Below, one piece after another: positions 34,482 to 44,036 of a stretch of 64,000 nucleotides of DNA; the stretch's first letter is position 1; the number at the start of each line of letters is the position of its first letter. The stretch lies in NCBI GenBank assembly GCA_902362275.1, contig CABIWB010000001.1:256938-320937 (forward strand), written 5' to 3'. Made by a program: the position numbers and the translations under genes. A model generated the notes under the pieces. That model did not search any database. It was not told the DNA's origin and was given only the letters and a program-made list of their open reading frames with translations. This DNA comes from Coriobacteriaceae bacterium (GTDB lineage Bacteria; Actinomycetota; Coriobacteriia; Coriobacteriales; Coriobacteriaceae).

Positions 34482-34931
34482 ATGCAGCTTCACGATCTTA
34501 CTCCCGCGCCCGGTTCCACCAAGAACCGCAAGCGCGTCGGCCGTGGCAATTCTTCGGGTCACGGCACCACTTCTGGCCGCGGCCAGAAGGGCCAGGGTTC
34601 CCGCTCTGGCGGCACCAAGGGTGCCGGCTTCGAGGGTGGCCAGACTCCGCTGGCTATGCGCCTGCCCAAGCTTCCGGGCTTCCGCAACCCCCGTCGCATC
34701 GAGTACACCGCTGTTAACGTTGAGCGTCTCGAGCGCAAGTTCGAGGACGGCGCTGTGATCGACGGTGCTGCTCTTAAGGCCGCTCGCATCACCAAGAGCG
34801 AGTTCGAGCCCGTCAAGGTGCTCGGCAATGGTGAGCTCACCAAGAAGTTCACGGTCAAGGTCGACAAGGTCAGCGCTTCTGCGCAGGCCAAGATCGAGGC
34901 CGCCGGCGGAAAGGTCGAGCTGCCGTGCTAA
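34482..34931 (+). CDS. rplO: 50S ribosomal protein L15
   Basis: uL15, 149 residues. It has the glycine/arginine-rich N-terminus ([21 protein letters not shown]) that threads into 23S rRNA and a globular C-terminus ending [12 protein letters not shown]. It overlaps the GTG start of secY. Confidence 0.97.
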   Translation: MQLHDLTPAPGSTKNRKRVGRGNSSGHGTTSGRGQKGQGSRSGGTKGAGFEGGQTPLAMRLPKLPGFRNPRRIEYTAVNVERLERKFEDGAVIDGAALKAARITKSEFEPVKVLGNGELTKKFTVKVDKVSASAQAKIEAAGGKVELPC

Positions 34932-36211
34932 ATGGTCTTAAGAACGCTTTCCGCATCAAAGAATTGCGCGAAAAGATTCTTTTTACCATAGCTATGCTCG
35001 TCGTGTACCGCATTGGTGCGCACGTTCCTGTGCCCGGCATTCCCTTCCAGGGGATGCTGGGCCTTTTCTCGACCGATAATAATTCGGTCGCCGCAGGTGC
35101 TATGGCCCTCCTGAATCTTTTCTCTGGCGGCGCGTTGAGCTATGTTTCGGTGTTTTCGCTGGGCATCATGCCTTACATCACCAGCTCGATCATCCTCCAG
35201 ATGCTCCAGGCCGTCGTGCCTTCCCTGCATGAGCTTGCCCGCGAGGGCGAGGTCGGTCAGACCAAGATTACGCAGTATTCGCGTTACCTCACCCTGGCTC
35301 TGGCAATCCTCAACTCCGTGGGTTACCTCTTCCTCTTTAAGAGCTTCGGCATCAGCTTTAATGGCGCCGGCGCTCCCGAGATCATCTTCGACCTTATGAT
35401 CGTCGGTACGCTCACCGCGGGCGCCATGCTGATCATGTGGATTGGTGAGCTCATCACCCAGCGCGGTATCGGCAATGGCATGTCGCTGATCATCTTCGCG
35501 AACATCATGGCCGGCCTTCCGCAGGCTATCTTCTCCAGCACCGAGGGCAATGCCGGTGGCATCATCACCATGGTGATCATCTGTGCCATCATCCTGCTGG
35601 TTATCCCGCTGATTGTTTTCCTTGAGCGCGGCCAGCGCCGCATCCCGGTCTCCTACGCTAAGCGCGTCGTGGGCCGTCGCATGATGGGTGGCCAGACCAC
35701 CTACCTGCCCATCAAGGTCAACACCGCGGGTGTCGTGCCGATCATCTTCGCTTCGGCGCTGCTGTACTTCCCGGCTCAGATTGCCGTGTTCTTCCCCGGC
35801 ATCGGCTGGATTCAGGCTGTTGCCTCCGCGCTTTCGACCGGTTGGCTCAACTGGGTGCTTAACGTTGTCCTCATCGTGTTCTTCGCGTACTTCTACACCT
35901 CTATGGTGTTCAACCCCGATGACACGGCCGACAACCTTAAGAAGCAGGGCGGCTTTATTCCGGGCGTGCGTCCGGGTAGGGCTACCGCGGCCTACATCAA
36001 GAACGCGCTCAACAAGATCACGCTTCCCAGCGCTGTCTTTTTGGCGCTCATCGCCATCGTGCCTTCGATCATCTTCTCCTTCACGGGTAACCAGCTGATC
36101 CAGGCATTTGGCGGCACGTCCATCCTCATCATGGTCGGCGTCGTGCTCGACACGGTCGATAAGCTCGAAGGCCAGATCAAGATGTATGATTACGATGGAT
36201 TCTTTAAATAG
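34925..36211 (+). CDS. secY: Protein translocase subunit SecY
   Basis: The channel subunit of the Sec translocon, 428 residues with ten hydrophobic segments. Typical motifs are the plug/N-terminal [20 protein letters not shown] and the cytoplasmic loop [15 protein letters not shown]. The GTG start at 34925 lies inside the end of rplO; no ATG in this frame gives the expected N-terminus. It works with the SecA encoded at 56757. Confidence 0.96.
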   Translation: MLNGLKNAFRIKELREKILFTIAMLVVYRIGAHVPVPGIPFQGMLGLFSTDNNSVAAGAMALLNLFSGGALSYVSVFSLGIMPYITSSIILQMLQAVVPSLHELAREGEVGQTKITQYSRYLTLALAILNSVGYLFLFKSFGISFNGAGAPEIIFDLMIVGTLTAGAMLIMWIGELITQRGIGNGMSLIIFANIMAGLPQAIFSSTEGNAGGIITMVIICAIILLVIPLIVFLERGQRRIPVSYAKRVVGRRMMGGQTTYLPIKVNTAGVVPIIFASALLYFPAQIAVFFPGIGWIQAVASALSTGWLNWVLNVVLIVFFAYFYTSMVFNPDDTADNLKKQGGFIPGVRPGRATAAYIKNALNKITLPSAVFLALIAIVPSIIFSFTGNQLIQAFGGTSILIMVGVVLDTVDKLEGQIKMYDYDGFFK

Positions 36212-36229
36212 GCTAGAGGAGGATTGCTC

Positions 36230-36856
36230 ATGAACCTCGTATTGCTCGGAGCTCCGGGTGCCGGTAAGGGCACCGTTGCACAGGAGCTCGTCGCCGAGTT
36301 TGGCGTCGCTCACATTTCCACGGGCGACCTGCTGCGTGCTGCCGTCAAGGGCGGCACCGAGCTTGGTATTCAGGCTAAGAAGTACATGGACGCTGGCGAG
36401 CTCGTTCCCGACCAGCTCGTGATCGACCTTGTCAAGGAGCGCCTTGCCGCCGATGACGCCCAGCAGGGCTTCATCCTTGACGGCTTCCCGCGCAACACCG
36501 CCCAGGCCGTGACGCTCGATTCCGAGCTCTCCGCCATGGGTCGCGAGATCGACTGTGCCCTTCTGGTCGATGTGGCCCCCGAGGTCATCATCGATCGTCT
36601 GTCTTCGCGTCGCACCTGCCGCGCCTGCGGTTACACCGGCACCGCTGCCGATGCCACCTGCCCCAAGTGCGCCGGCGAGATGTATCAGCGCGACGACGAC
36701 AAGCTCGAGACCATCAAGAACCGTCTCGACGTCTACGAGAAGTCTACGAGCCCGCTCGTCGACTACTATCGTGGCCAGGGTCTGCTCAAGTCGGTCAACG
36801 GTGACCAGGCTCGCGAGACCGTGTACGGGGATGTCAAAGAGGCTCTCGGTCTATGA
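36230..36856 (+). CDS. adk: Adenylate kinase
   Basis: Converts ATP and AMP to two ADP. 208 residues with the P-loop GAPGAGKGT at the N-terminus and DGFPRN. Its LID domain has four Cys (CRACGY...CPKC) that bind zinc, as in Gram-positive enzymes. AGGAGG precedes the ATG at 36230; a TTG two codons upstream is less likely. It overlaps map by ATGA. Confidence 0.97.
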   Translation: MNLVLLGAPGAGKGTVAQELVAEFGVAHISTGDLLRAAVKGGTELGIQAKKYMDAGELVPDQLVIDLVKERLAADDAQQGFILDGFPRNTAQAVTLDSELSAMGREIDCALLVDVAPEVIIDRLSSRRTCRACGYTGTAADATCPKCAGEMYQRDDDKLETIKNRLDVYEKSTSPLVDYYRGQGLLKSVNGDQARETVYGDVKEALGL

Positions 36857-37641
36857 TCAAGATTAAGTCTGCAACGCAAATCGAGCAGATGAAGAAGGCA
36901 GGAGCGCTATCTAAGATGGCGCTCCGCCACGTTGGAGCCATGGTGCGCCCCGGCGTTTCGACTTTTGAGCTCGATCAGCTCGCGGAGCAGATTATCCGCA
37001 TGCATGGCGGCACCCCGGCCTTTAAGGGTTACGGCGGGTTCCCGGGGACCATATGCGCATCGATCAACGATGCCGTGGTCCACGGTATTCCCAACCCCGA
37101 CATGATCCTGCGCGATGGCGATATCATCTCCATCGATACGGGAGCCGTTGTCGACGGTTGGGTCGGCGATAATGCTTGGACGTTTTTCGTCGGCACCCCC
37201 ACGCCCGAAGCCAAGGCTTTGTGCGAGGTCACGCGCGATTGCCTTAAGGCTGCCATCGAGCAGGCTGTTCCCGGTAACCATATCGGGGATGTCGGTTATG
37301 CCGTTCAGTCCCTCGCCGAGTCTCACGGTTACGGCGTGATTCGTGATTATGTGGGCCATGGCATTGGCCGCGTGATGCACGAGGACCCCAACGTTCCTAA
37401 CTATGGAAAGAAGGGGAGGGGCGTTCGCCTCCAGGCCGGCATGGTCATTGCCATCGAGCCGATGGTTACGATGGGTTCCAACCATGTGAGCACGGGCTCC
37501 GACGGTTGGATTGTTACGACCAACGACCACCTGCCCGCCGCGCACTATGAGAACACCGTCGCCATTACCAATGACGGTCCGGTGATTCTCACCACCGACG
37601 CGCAAGGTGCCTGGTGTTCCTTGCAGGGCGGTGAAATGTAG
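36853..37641 (+). CDS. map: Type I methionine aminopeptidase
   Basis: Removes the initiator Met. 262 residues. Metal ligands are visible in ISIDTGAVVDGWVGDNAW, the catalytic His in GHGIGRVMHEDP, and Glu in AIEPMVTMG. Its start overlaps the adk stop. It has the short N-terminus of bacterial type Ia enzymes. Confidence 0.97.
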   Translation: MIKIKSATQIEQMKKAGALSKMALRHVGAMVRPGVSTFELDQLAEQIIRMHGGTPAFKGYGGFPGTICASINDAVVHGIPNPDMILRDGDIISIDTGAVVDGWVGDNAWTFFVGTPTPEAKALCEVTRDCLKAAIEQAVPGNHIGDVGYAVQSLAESHGYGVIRDYVGHGIGRVMHEDPNVPNYGKKGRGVRLQAGMVIAIEPMVTMGSNHVSTGSDGWIVTTNDHLPAAHYENTVAITNDGPVILTTDAQGAWCSLQGGEM

Positions 37642-37694
37642 GGCTTGCGTCAAATGCACGTCTTAACATTTCAAATGTAACAAGTTCCGCTTAG

Positions 37695-37723
37695 TTGTGG
37701 AGCCATTACGAAGATATTATGAT
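37695..37723 (+). promoter_or_regulatory. Candidate promoter for infA and the alpha operon
   Basis: TTGTGG (37695-37700), a 17-base spacer and TATGAT (37718-37723) lie about 60 bases upstream of infA. A second -10-like box TAGAAT is at 37740-37745. This suggests that infA-rplQ can be transcribed apart from the spc genes. Confidence 0.55.
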
Positions 37724-37784
37724 ACGTGCATGCGTATTGTAGAATACTCAATCGCTGTCGTTTTCTAGAGAAAGATGATTGCTT

Positions 37785-38003
37785 GTGAAGAAGGAAGACG
37801 CAATTGAGCTTGAGGGTACGGTAAAGGAACCGTTGCCCAATGCCATGTTTAAGGTCGAGCTCGAGAACGGTCATTCGGTTCCGTGCAACATTTCTGGCAA
37901 GATCCGAATGAATTACATCCGTATTCTCCCCGGTGACAGGGTTGTCGTGGAGCTTTCCCCGTACGACCTGACCCGCGGCCGCATCACCTATCGCTACAAA
38001 TAG
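37785..38003 (+). CDS. infA: Translation initiation factor IF-1
   Basis: 72 residues with the OB fold ([20 protein letters not shown], then [19 protein letters not shown]). The GTG start at 37785 gives the standard length; an in-frame TTG two codons upstream is also possible. No strong ribosome binding site is seen. Confidence 0.96.
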   Translation: MKKEDAIELEGTVKEPLPNAMFKVELENGHSVPCNISGKIRMNYIRILPGDRVVVELSPYDLTRGRITYRYK

Positions 38004-38153
38004 CGGCACGCATACACGCACTCTATTTCCGGCTGCAGGCTTAGCTCAACCTACGGTCGGATTGTGTGTGAAGACCAGCCATAGTTTTAAACGCCTGCGG
38101 CTGGGCGAGTAGATAGTAGGGAAGTAGTTTGAGCGCTACCGAAAGGAAGAACG
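38004..38153 (+). other. Spacer between infA and rpmJ
   Basis: 150 bases without a gene. It contains short pairings such as GCAGGC/GCCTGC and a ribosome binding site GAAAGGAAG before rpmJ. No clear promoter or terminator is seen. Confidence 0.4.
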
Positions 38154-38267
38154 ATGAAGGTACGTCCTTCGGTCAAGAAGATGTGCGATAAGTGCAAAAT
38201 CATTAGGCGCCATGGCAAGGTCCTCGTCATTTGCGAGAACCCCCGTCATAAGCAGCGTCAGGGTTAA
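38154..38267 (+). CDS. rpmJ: 50S ribosomal protein L36
   Basis: bL36, 37 residues: [20 protein letters not shown] and then [17 protein letters not shown]. The zinc ligands (two Cys in CDKC, one Cys and one His) are present, so it is the zinc-containing form. GAAAGGAAG precedes the ATG. Confidence 0.96.
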   Translation: MKVRPSVKKMCDKCKIIRRHGKVLVICENPRHKQRQG

Positions 38268-38281
38268 GAGAGGAGACTACG

Positions 38282-38656
38282 TTGGCCCGTATTAATGGTG
38301 TCGACCTCCCGCGTGAGAAGCGCGTTGAGATCGGTCTGACCTACATTTACGGCATCGGCCGCACCACTGCGACGAAGATCTGCGTCGAGTGCAACGTTAA
38401 CGTGGACACGCGCGTTAAGGACCTCACCGAGGATGAGGTTAAAGCCATCCGCGATTATATCGATAAGAACCAGATCATGGTTGAGGGCGACCTCCGCCGT
38501 GAGCGCAACCAGAACGTCAAGCGCCTTATGGACATCGGCTGCAACCGCGGCCTTCGTCACCGCAAGGGCCTCCCGGTCCGCGGTCAGCGCACCCACACTA
38601 ACGCTCGTACCCGCAAGGGCCCGAAGCGTCAGATCGGTGCTAAGAAGAAGAAATAA
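38282..38656 (+). CDS. rpsM: 30S ribosomal protein S13
   Basis: uS13, 124 residues starting [19 protein letters not shown], with the C-terminal [21 protein letters not shown] in contact with tRNA. It uses a TTG start, supported by GAGAGGAGA in front and the conserved N-terminus. Confidence 0.97.
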   Translation: MARINGVDLPREKRVEIGLTYIYGIGRTTATKICVECNVNVDTRVKDLTEDEVKAIRDYIDKNQIMVEGDLRRERNQNVKRLMDIGCNRGLRHRKGLPVRGQRTHTNARTRKGPKRQIGAKKKK

Positions 38657-38670
38657 GGAGCGCTAGATAG

Positions 38671-39075
38671 ATGGCTACTGCTAAGAAGAACGTTCGCGCT
38701 GCCCGTCTGAAGCGCGCGGACCGTAAGAACATTTCCGTGGGCCAGGCTCACATTCGTTCTACGTTCAACAACACGATCGTTTCGATCACCGATCCCCAGG
38801 GCAACGTCATTTCCTGGAAGTCGGCTGGCCAGGTGGGCTTCAAGGGCTCCCGTAAGTCCACGCCGTTCGCTGCCCAGATGGCTGCCGAGGCTGCTGCCAA
38901 GCAGGCCATGGAGCACGGTATGAAGAAGGTTTCCGTCTTCGTCAAGGGCCCCGGCTCCGGTCGTGAGACCGCCATCCGCTCCCTCCAGGCTGCTGGCCTC
39001 GAGGTCTCGAGCATCCAGGACAAGACCCCCATTCCGCACAACGGCTGCCGCCCCAAGAAGCGTCGCCGCGTGTAA
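38671..39075 (+). CDS. rpsK: 30S ribosomal protein S11
   Basis: uS11, 134 residues, with [39 protein letters not shown] and the C-terminal [11 protein letters not shown]. It forms part of the mRNA exit channel. Confidence 0.98.
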   Translation: MATAKKNVRAARLKRADRKNISVGQAHIRSTFNNTIVSITDPQGNVISWKSAGQVGFKGSRKSTPFAAQMAAEAAAKQAMEHGMKKVSVFVKGPGSGRETAIRSLQAAGLEVSSIQDKTPIPHNGCRPKKRRRV

Positions 39076-39094
39076 CTGAAAGGATCGTATCAAT

Positions 39095-39691
39095 ATGGCA
39101 ATCGACAGGACTCCTGTTCTTAAGCGCTGCCGTCAGCTCGGGATCGATCCCGCTGAGCTCGGTTACAGCAGCAAGAAGGAATCTATCCGTCAGCCCAAGC
39201 GCCGTCGCAAGGAATCTGAGTACGGCATGCAGCTGCGCGAGAAGCAGAAGGTCAAGTTCATCTATGGCGTTCTGGAGAAGCAGTTCCACGGCTACTTCAA
39301 CAAGGCCCGCAAGATGAACGGCGTCACCGGTGAGAACCTCATGATCATCCTTGAGTCTCGCCTCGACAACGTCGTCTTCCGTCTTGGCTTCGCCCGCACC
39401 CGTAAAGAGGCTCGTCAGTCCGTCCGCCACGGTCACTTCACCGTGAACGGCAAGCGCGTGGACATCCCGTCCTACCGCGTCAAGGCCGGCGACGTCGTCG
39501 CTGTCGGCGAGAAGTTCCGTGACCTCCTCCCCATCAAGGAGGCCCTGATTTCCTCCGAGCGCTTTGAGGTCCCTGGCTGGCTCGAGGTCGATATCGAGAA
39601 GCTGTCTGGTAACGTGCTCGCTCTGCCGACGCGTGAGCAGATCAGCGGTGATATCAACGAGCAGCTCATCGTCGAGCTCTACTCTAAGTAG
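39095..39691 (+). CDS. rpsD: 30S ribosomal protein S4
   Basis: uS4, 198 residues. The S4 RNA-binding domain is clear in LESRLDNVVFRLGFARTRKEARQ and VRHGHFTVNGKRVDIPSYRV. The N-terminus lacks the zinc Cys set. It nucleates assembly of the 30S 5' domain. Confidence 0.98.
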   Translation: MAIDRTPVLKRCRQLGIDPAELGYSSKKESIRQPKRRRKESEYGMQLREKQKVKFIYGVLEKQFHGYFNKARKMNGVTGENLMIILESRLDNVVFRLGFARTRKEARQSVRHGHFTVNGKRVDIPSYRVKAGDVVAVGEKFRDLLPIKEALISSERFEVPGWLEVDIEKLSGNVLALPTREQISGDINEQLIVELYSK

Positions 39692-39723
39692 TCCATCCGG
39701 GCTGCTGAGGCTGGAGGTAATAC

Positions 39724-40665
39724 ATGTCAGAATTCATTAGGCCTCAGGTTCAGGTCGAAGAGATCAACGAGACGTCTGCTCGTGTCTCCGTCGAGCCGCT
39801 CGAGCGTGGCTACGGCGATACGCTGGGTAACTCCCTTCGTCGCGTTCTTCTGTCCTCGCTCGAGGGTGCCGCCGTCGAGGCTATTCAGATCGATGGTGCG
39901 CAGCACGAGTTCATGACCATCCCTAACATGGTCGAGGATGTCACCGACATCGTCCTGAATGTCAAGGGTCTTGTCTTCAGGGCTCTCGGCACGACCGACG
40001 AGGCGACCGCCACCATCTCGGTTGACGGCCCCTGCGAGGTCACCGGTGCGGACTTCTTTATTCCGTCCGAGTTTGAGCTGGTCAACCCCGAGCAGCACAT
40101 CGCTACGCTCACCGAGGGTGGCCATCTCACCATGAGCATGCGCATCGGCTATGGCCGCGGCTATGTTTCTGGCGAGGCCAACAAGCGCGACAACGATCCC
40201 ATCGGTGTGATCCACGTCGACTCGCTGTACTCGCCGGTTTCCCGTTGCGCCAAGCTCGTTGAGGCTTGCCGTGTCGGTCAGCACACCGACTACGACCGCC
40301 TTGTCCTCGAGATCGAGACCAACGGCTCCATCGCCCCGCGCGACGCCGTGGTCCAGGCTGCCAATATCATCAACCAGCATATGGCCGCCTTTATGAACCT
40401 TGCCGAGACCCCCGAGGTCGAGGAGGAGGCTTCGATCTTCGCTCCCGAGGTCACCAACGACAACGCCGAGCTGGACAAGCAGATCGAGGATCTGGACCTT
40501 TCCGTCCGTTCCTACAACTGCCTTAAGCGCGCCAGCATTCACTCGGTCCGTCAGCTCGTTGAGTTCTCGGAGAACGATCTGCTCAACATCCGTAACTTCG
40601 GTGTTAAGTCGATCGAGGAAGTGAAGGACAAGCTTGAGTCCATGGGCCTGAGCCTGAAGGCTTAA
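39724..40665 (+). CDS. rpoA: DNA-directed RNA polymerase alpha subunit
   Basis: 313 residues. The N-terminal dimerisation domain has LERGYGDTLGNSLRRVLLSSLEGAAV. A flexible linker and the C-terminal DNA-binding domain (LDLSVRSYNCLKRASIHSVRQL, EEVKDKLESMGLSL) follow. It is in the usual place between rpsD and rplQ. Confidence 0.98.
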   Translation: MSEFIRPQVQVEEINETSARVSVEPLERGYGDTLGNSLRRVLLSSLEGAAVEAIQIDGAQHEFMTIPNMVEDVTDIVLNVKGLVFRALGTTDEATATISVDGPCEVTGADFFIPSEFELVNPEQHIATLTEGGHLTMSMRIGYGRGYVSGEANKRDNDPIGVIHVDSLYSPVSRCAKLVEACRVGQHTDYDRLVLEIETNGSIAPRDAVVQAANIINQHMAAFMNLAETPEVEEEASIFAPEVTNDNAELDKQIEDLDLSVRSYNCLKRASIHSVRQLVEFSENDLLNIRNFGVKSIEEVKDKLESMGLSLKA

Positions 40666-40695
40666 TGCTTCGCATATTTGAGGAGAAACTAGACC

Positions 40696-41163
40696 ATGCG
40701 TCACAACGTTAAGAAGGGCCTGAAGCTCGGCACCGATGCGAGCCACACCAAGGCCATGAAGAAGAGCCTTGCTAAGGCCCTCTTCGAGAACGACCGCATC
40801 AAGACCACCGAGACCCGCGCTAAGGCGCTGCGTTCGGTCGTCGACCCGATCATCACTTGGGCCAAGAAGGGCGACCTGCACTCTCGTCGTCTGGCTATCG
40901 CCAAGCTTGGCGATAAGCAGCTCGTTGCCGAGATCTTCGACAAGGCTGCTCAGGGCATGTGGCAGGACCGCAACGGCGGTTACACCCGCATCATGAAGCT
41001 CGGTAACCGTAAGGGCGACAACGCTCCCATCGTTATCATGGAGCTCGTCACCGAGCCTTGCACGCCTAAGGCCAAGAAGGCTGCTCCGGCCCCCAAGAAG
41101 GCCGCTGCTCCCAAGAAGGTCGAGGCTGTCGAGGAGACTGCTGCCGAGGAGACCGCTGAGTAG
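40696..41163 (+). CDS. rplQ: 50S ribosomal protein L17 with Ala/Lys/Glu-rich tail
   Basis: bL17, 155 residues. The core (MRHNVKKGLKLGTDASHTKAM, then NRKGDNAPIVIMELV) has normal length. About 35 extra residues at the C-terminus are rich in Ala, Lys, Pro and Glu (KKAAPAPKKAAAPKKVEAVEE). L31 in this genome carries a similar tail. It is the last gene of the alpha operon. Confidence 0.97.
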   Translation: MRHNVKKGLKLGTDASHTKAMKKSLAKALFENDRIKTTETRAKALRSVVDPIITWAKKGDLHSRRLAIAKLGDKQLVAEIFDKAAQGMWQDRNGGYTRIMKLGNRKGDNAPIVIMELVTEPCTPKAKKAAPAPKKAAAPKKVEAVEETAAEETAE

Positions 41164-41189
41164 ACATTCCGTCTGCATAGGCTATATTC

Positions 41190-41220
41190 GAGGGGTACGT
41201 TCGCGTACCCCTCTTTTTTT
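41190..41220 (+). terminator. Intrinsic terminator of the ribosomal operon
   Basis: GAGGGGTACG (41190-41199), a TTCG tetraloop and CGTACCCCTC (41204-41213), followed by seven Ts: a strong terminator closing the rplE-rplQ block. Confidence 0.95.
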
Positions 41221-41255
41221 GTCGTGATACCGTTGCTTGTTTGTTGGGAGCTCCC

Positions 41256-42080
41256 ATGACTGCGCCGTCTGATTTCAATTCGATTTCCGAGCTTGACGCC
41301 ACGCTCGTATTTTGCGTGGCCTATGATGGCTCGTCGTATAGCGGATTCGCCGAGCAGCCGGGACAGACGACGGTCGCGCGTGAGCTACGTCGAGCCATCG
41401 AGACGCTGCTTCGCCGCCCGATCGATCTGACGTGCGCGGGGCGTACCGATGCCGGCGTGCATGCCGTGGCTCAGTACATCAGCGTGCCCGTAACGGATGC
41501 TGAGCTCGCGTGTACGCGCCGTAGGTGGCTGCGGGCTATGGATGCACTGCTGCCCAAAGATATCGCCATCAACGAGGTCTACAAGGCCCGTAAAGGCTTT
41601 TCTGCGCGTTTTGACGCGCGTTCCCGTACGTATACGTACCGTATTGCTGATCGAGATGCGCGCCCCGTGCTGTCCCGCGGTGCCGTGTGGTGGCATCGCT
41701 ATCCCTTGGATGTTGAGGCTATGTCCGCTGCCTGTCCCGCGCTGCTGGGCGAGCAGGACTTTAAAAGCTTTTGCAAGGTTGCCTCGGCCGTTGGCAAGCC
41801 CACGCATCGCTGCGTGATGCGTGCCGAATTTGGCCATGAGGTTGCGTTTGGCGAAGACACCCTGACGTTCACCATCGAGGGCAATGCGTTTCTGCATTCG
41901 ATGGTCCGTACGATCGTGGGCACGCTTGTCGAGATTGGCATGCATCGCCGTGAACCCGAGTGGATGCGCGAGGTCATCGATGCTTGCGACCGTAACGCTG
42001 CGGGCCCCACGGCTCCTGCCTGCGGCCTTACGTTTATGGGCGTGGATTACGATCCCGCCGAGCTTGTCGTGCTCGACTAG
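41256..42080 (+). CDS. truA: tRNA pseudouridine synthase A
   Basis: Makes pseudouridine 38-40 in tRNA anticodon stems. 274 residues. The catalytic motif is LTCAGRTDAGVHAVAQ (Asp), with VAYDGSSYSGFAEQP at the start and FLHSMVRTIVGTLVEIG near the end. The start at 41256 has GGGAG in front. The usual neighbour of rplQ. Confidence 0.95.
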   Translation: MTAPSDFNSISELDATLVFCVAYDGSSYSGFAEQPGQTTVARELRRAIETLLRRPIDLTCAGRTDAGVHAVAQYISVPVTDAELACTRRRWLRAMDALLPKDIAINEVYKARKGFSARFDARSRTYTYRIADRDARPVLSRGAVWWHRYPLDVEAMSAACPALLGEQDFKSFCKVASAVGKPTHRCVMRAEFGHEVAFGEDTLTFTIEGNAFLHSMVRTIVGTLVEIGMHRREPEWMREVIDACDRNAAGPTAPACGLTFMGVDYDPAELVVLD

Positions 42081-42241
42081 GGGAGGGCTCGACGCGTCGT
42101 GCGTCGACCCCTGTCATCTGTGGGCTGCGCGTGTGCAACATCTGTTCTTGGCGTGCAATACAACCGGTGTCTCATTGCTTTTATTGCCGGGGTGTACCAT
42201 GAACCACGGTTTGATTCATTGCTGTCGAGAGGACGGATAAT
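42081..42241 (+). terminator. Hairpin after truA and spacer
   Basis: GGGCTCGACGC pairs with GCGTCGACCC close to 42086-42111, without a strong T-run. The remainder of the 161-base gap holds no recognised site apart from GAGAGGACGG before the next gene. Confidence 0.5.
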
Positions 42242-43282
42242 TTGGTTCGACGTGGCTCGCATCCGCGACTTTCGGTGATCCTTGTGGTAGAAGGTTCGCC
42301 CAGCTATGCGATGCGTGCGCTCGAGAGTATCCAAAACCAAGACCTCTACGATTTGCAGATTGTCGTTGTTTGCCGCGATGCTGCGCCCGGTGTGCGCCAT
42401 TTGCTTCAAGTTGCCGCCGACAGGGACATCCATATTGATTTGATTGACGTCGAGGACGCGAAGCGCGGCGCTTGTCTTCGTGCCGGTTTCGCTGCCTCGC
42501 GCGGCTCTCAAATCATCGCTATGAACGCCGATGAGTGGTTTGCTCCGCAGTCCCTTTCCAAGATGGTCGATATCGCGTGCGATACTGCGGCAGACATAGT
42601 GTTCCCTACGGTGTCGCTCGACCGCTATGATGCACATCGAGAGCGCCATTCGCGCGTCTTGGATGCTGCCTCTATTGCCATCGAAGACAAGTCTTCGATG
42701 GTGACCGGGCTGCCCCAGTTGATTTTAGACGGCCTAGTCGTTCAGACCTCTGGCGTGATGTATGGCCGTCCGCTGTTTGAGGCATGCCTGTCGCACGGCA
42801 AGGCGTACCGTACGGTTGAGTTTATGACATATGCGCTCTTGCAGGCGCAGCGCGTCTCCGGCTGCGGCGACGCTTGTTTCCACGCGGTGGCGCCTAAGCT
42901 TACAGATGTCTTTGATCCCACCATGTATGCCAGGGTATCCGATGAAACCCGAGCGCTCGACGAGCTTGCGGACTCACTCTCGGAAGCAGATAGCGGTGGT
43001 CGGCTCAAGCTGGCAAGCCAAAAGTTCTACTTTGCCGGACTGGTAGCCTGCATCGAGAATTTGTGTCTGAGCCCGCATGGGGTGTCGTCAATCGAGCGTT
43101 CCGCCCGTATGCGTGATATGCTCGAGGCGCCTCGAACCCGTCAGATGGTCGCCGCGCTCAAGGATAACCATCGGGGGCTCGGTCTGTTGTTTGGGCCGAT
43201 CGCTAGCGCCAAGCCCGCGCGCTGCGTGATGTGTACGCATCTGGCAGCTTTTCTTAACCGGACGGGCGCAAAAACCGCCTAA
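42242..43282 (+). CDS. Glycosyltransferase family 2-like protein
   Basis: 346 residues from a TTG start with GAGAGGACGG upstream. The N-terminus has the GT-A fold of family 2 (RLSVILVVEGSPSYAMRALESIQNQ, then GACLRAGFAASRGSQIIAMNADEW). NADEW occupies the place of the metal-binding DXD. The C-terminal 150 residues are not recognised. No membrane segment is seen. The donor and acceptor are unknown. Confidence 0.75.
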   Translation: MVRRGSHPRLSVILVVEGSPSYAMRALESIQNQDLYDLQIVVVCRDAAPGVRHLLQVAADRDIHIDLIDVEDAKRGACLRAGFAASRGSQIIAMNADEWFAPQSLSKMVDIACDTAADIVFPTVSLDRYDAHRERHSRVLDAASIAIEDKSSMVTGLPQLILDGLVVQTSGVMYGRPLFEACLSHGKAYRTVEFMTYALLQAQRVSGCGDACFHAVAPKLTDVFDPTMYARVSDETRALDELADSLSEADSGGRLKLASQKFYFAGLVACIENLCLSPHGVSSIERSARMRDMLEAPRTRQMVAALKDNHRGLGLLFGPIASAKPARCVMCTHLAAFLNRTGAKTA

Positions 43283-43414
43283 ATAGCTCATTACGAAACA
43301 AACTTTCATAGAATTGTTTCGAAATGCGTTCTTATACACAAAAGCCTTCAAATAGCGTTAAACTATTCAATCATTGATTGATTGTCTCCGCCATCTTTTG
43401 GAGTGAGGGTTTGT
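43283..43414 (+). promoter_or_regulatory. Upstream region of argR with inverted repeat
   Basis: CGAAACAA (43294-43301) pairs perfectly with TTGTTTCG (43314-43321). Further down, the AT-rich AACTATTCAATCATTGATTGATTG is reminiscent of ARG-box sequence and could be an autoregulatory site (inference). Confidence 0.45.
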
Positions 43415-43852
43415 ATGGCTAAAAAACGCAATGGGCGCCAGGATGCCATTAGAGATATTGTGCGCAATAAGGACGTCCGCACACAGCGCGTGCTGGTCGA
43501 TGAGCTCCGTGCTATGGGCTTTGATTGCACGCAGGCGACTGTCTCTCGCGATATTGCCGACATGGGGCTGCGTAAGCTCCCTGAGGGCATCTATGTTCTG
43601 GCAGAGGACTTGCACCTGCGGCGTATGGTTTCCGAGCTCGTAACGGGCGTTCTGCGTACTGATAATCTGGTTATGATCAAGGCTCAGCCTGGCACGGCTT
43701 CCGGCATCGCCGCCGCCGTTGATGCGGCAGAGTTGCCTGATGTGCTTGGCTCGCTTGCCGGCAACGATACGATTTTGGTTATTGCCCAGACGGCCGAGGA
43801 CGGCGAGCGCCTCGAGGCGCTGATCAATAAGCTGAGCAATTCTCGCAAGTAG
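43415..43852 (+). CDS. argR: Arginine repressor ArgR
   Basis: 145 residues. The winged helix (RVLVDELRAMGFDCTQATVSRDIADMGL) is followed by the C-terminal arginine-binding and hexamerisation domain, with GTASGIAAAVDAAELPDVLGSLAGNDT. The start at 43415 has GGAGTGAGGG in front. No arginine biosynthesis genes are adjacent, so it acts in trans. Confidence 0.95.
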   Translation: MAKKRNGRQDAIRDIVRNKDVRTQRVLVDELRAMGFDCTQATVSRDIADMGLRKLPEGIYVLAEDLHLRRMVSELVTGVLRTDNLVMIKAQPGTASGIAAAVDAAELPDVLGSLAGNDTILVIAQTAEDGERLEALINKLSNSRK

Positions 43853-43901
43853 GCATACGGGTCGTGCGCTCGGCGCTGCGTGCGCTTACATAGTGGCTTG
43901 T

Positions 43902-43935
43902 AAGGGGTATCGACGTTGGGCGGTACCCCTTTTTG
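43902..43935 (+). terminator. Intrinsic terminator after argR
   Basis: AAGGGGTA (43902-43909) pairs with TACCCCTT (43924-43931), followed by a T-run. Confidence 0.85.
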
Positions 43936-43977
43936 TTTGCCGGTATAAAGACCGCCCACCAGGTCGATTCAAACTAA

Positions 43978-44014
43978 AAGGCCCCGAGCAGTTTAATAAG
44001 CTGCTCAGGGCCTT
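43978..44014 (-). terminator. Intrinsic terminator after the PBP gene
   Basis: AAGGCCC and GAGCAG pair with CTGCTC and GGGCCTT across a TTTAATAAG loop. Read on the minus strand it is followed by TTTTAGTTT, as expected for the gene ending at 44037. Confidence 0.85.
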
Positions 44015-44036
44015 GCTGGCTTTAGTCGAGTACCTC

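Noticed and set aside
37740..37745. Second infA promoter with TAGAAT
   Set aside because: No acceptable -35 hexamer at the right distance, so it was not called as a separate promoter.
39727..41178. Long minus-strand frame opposite rpoA and rplQ
   Set aside because: It is antisense to two well-conserved essential genes; a compositional artefact.
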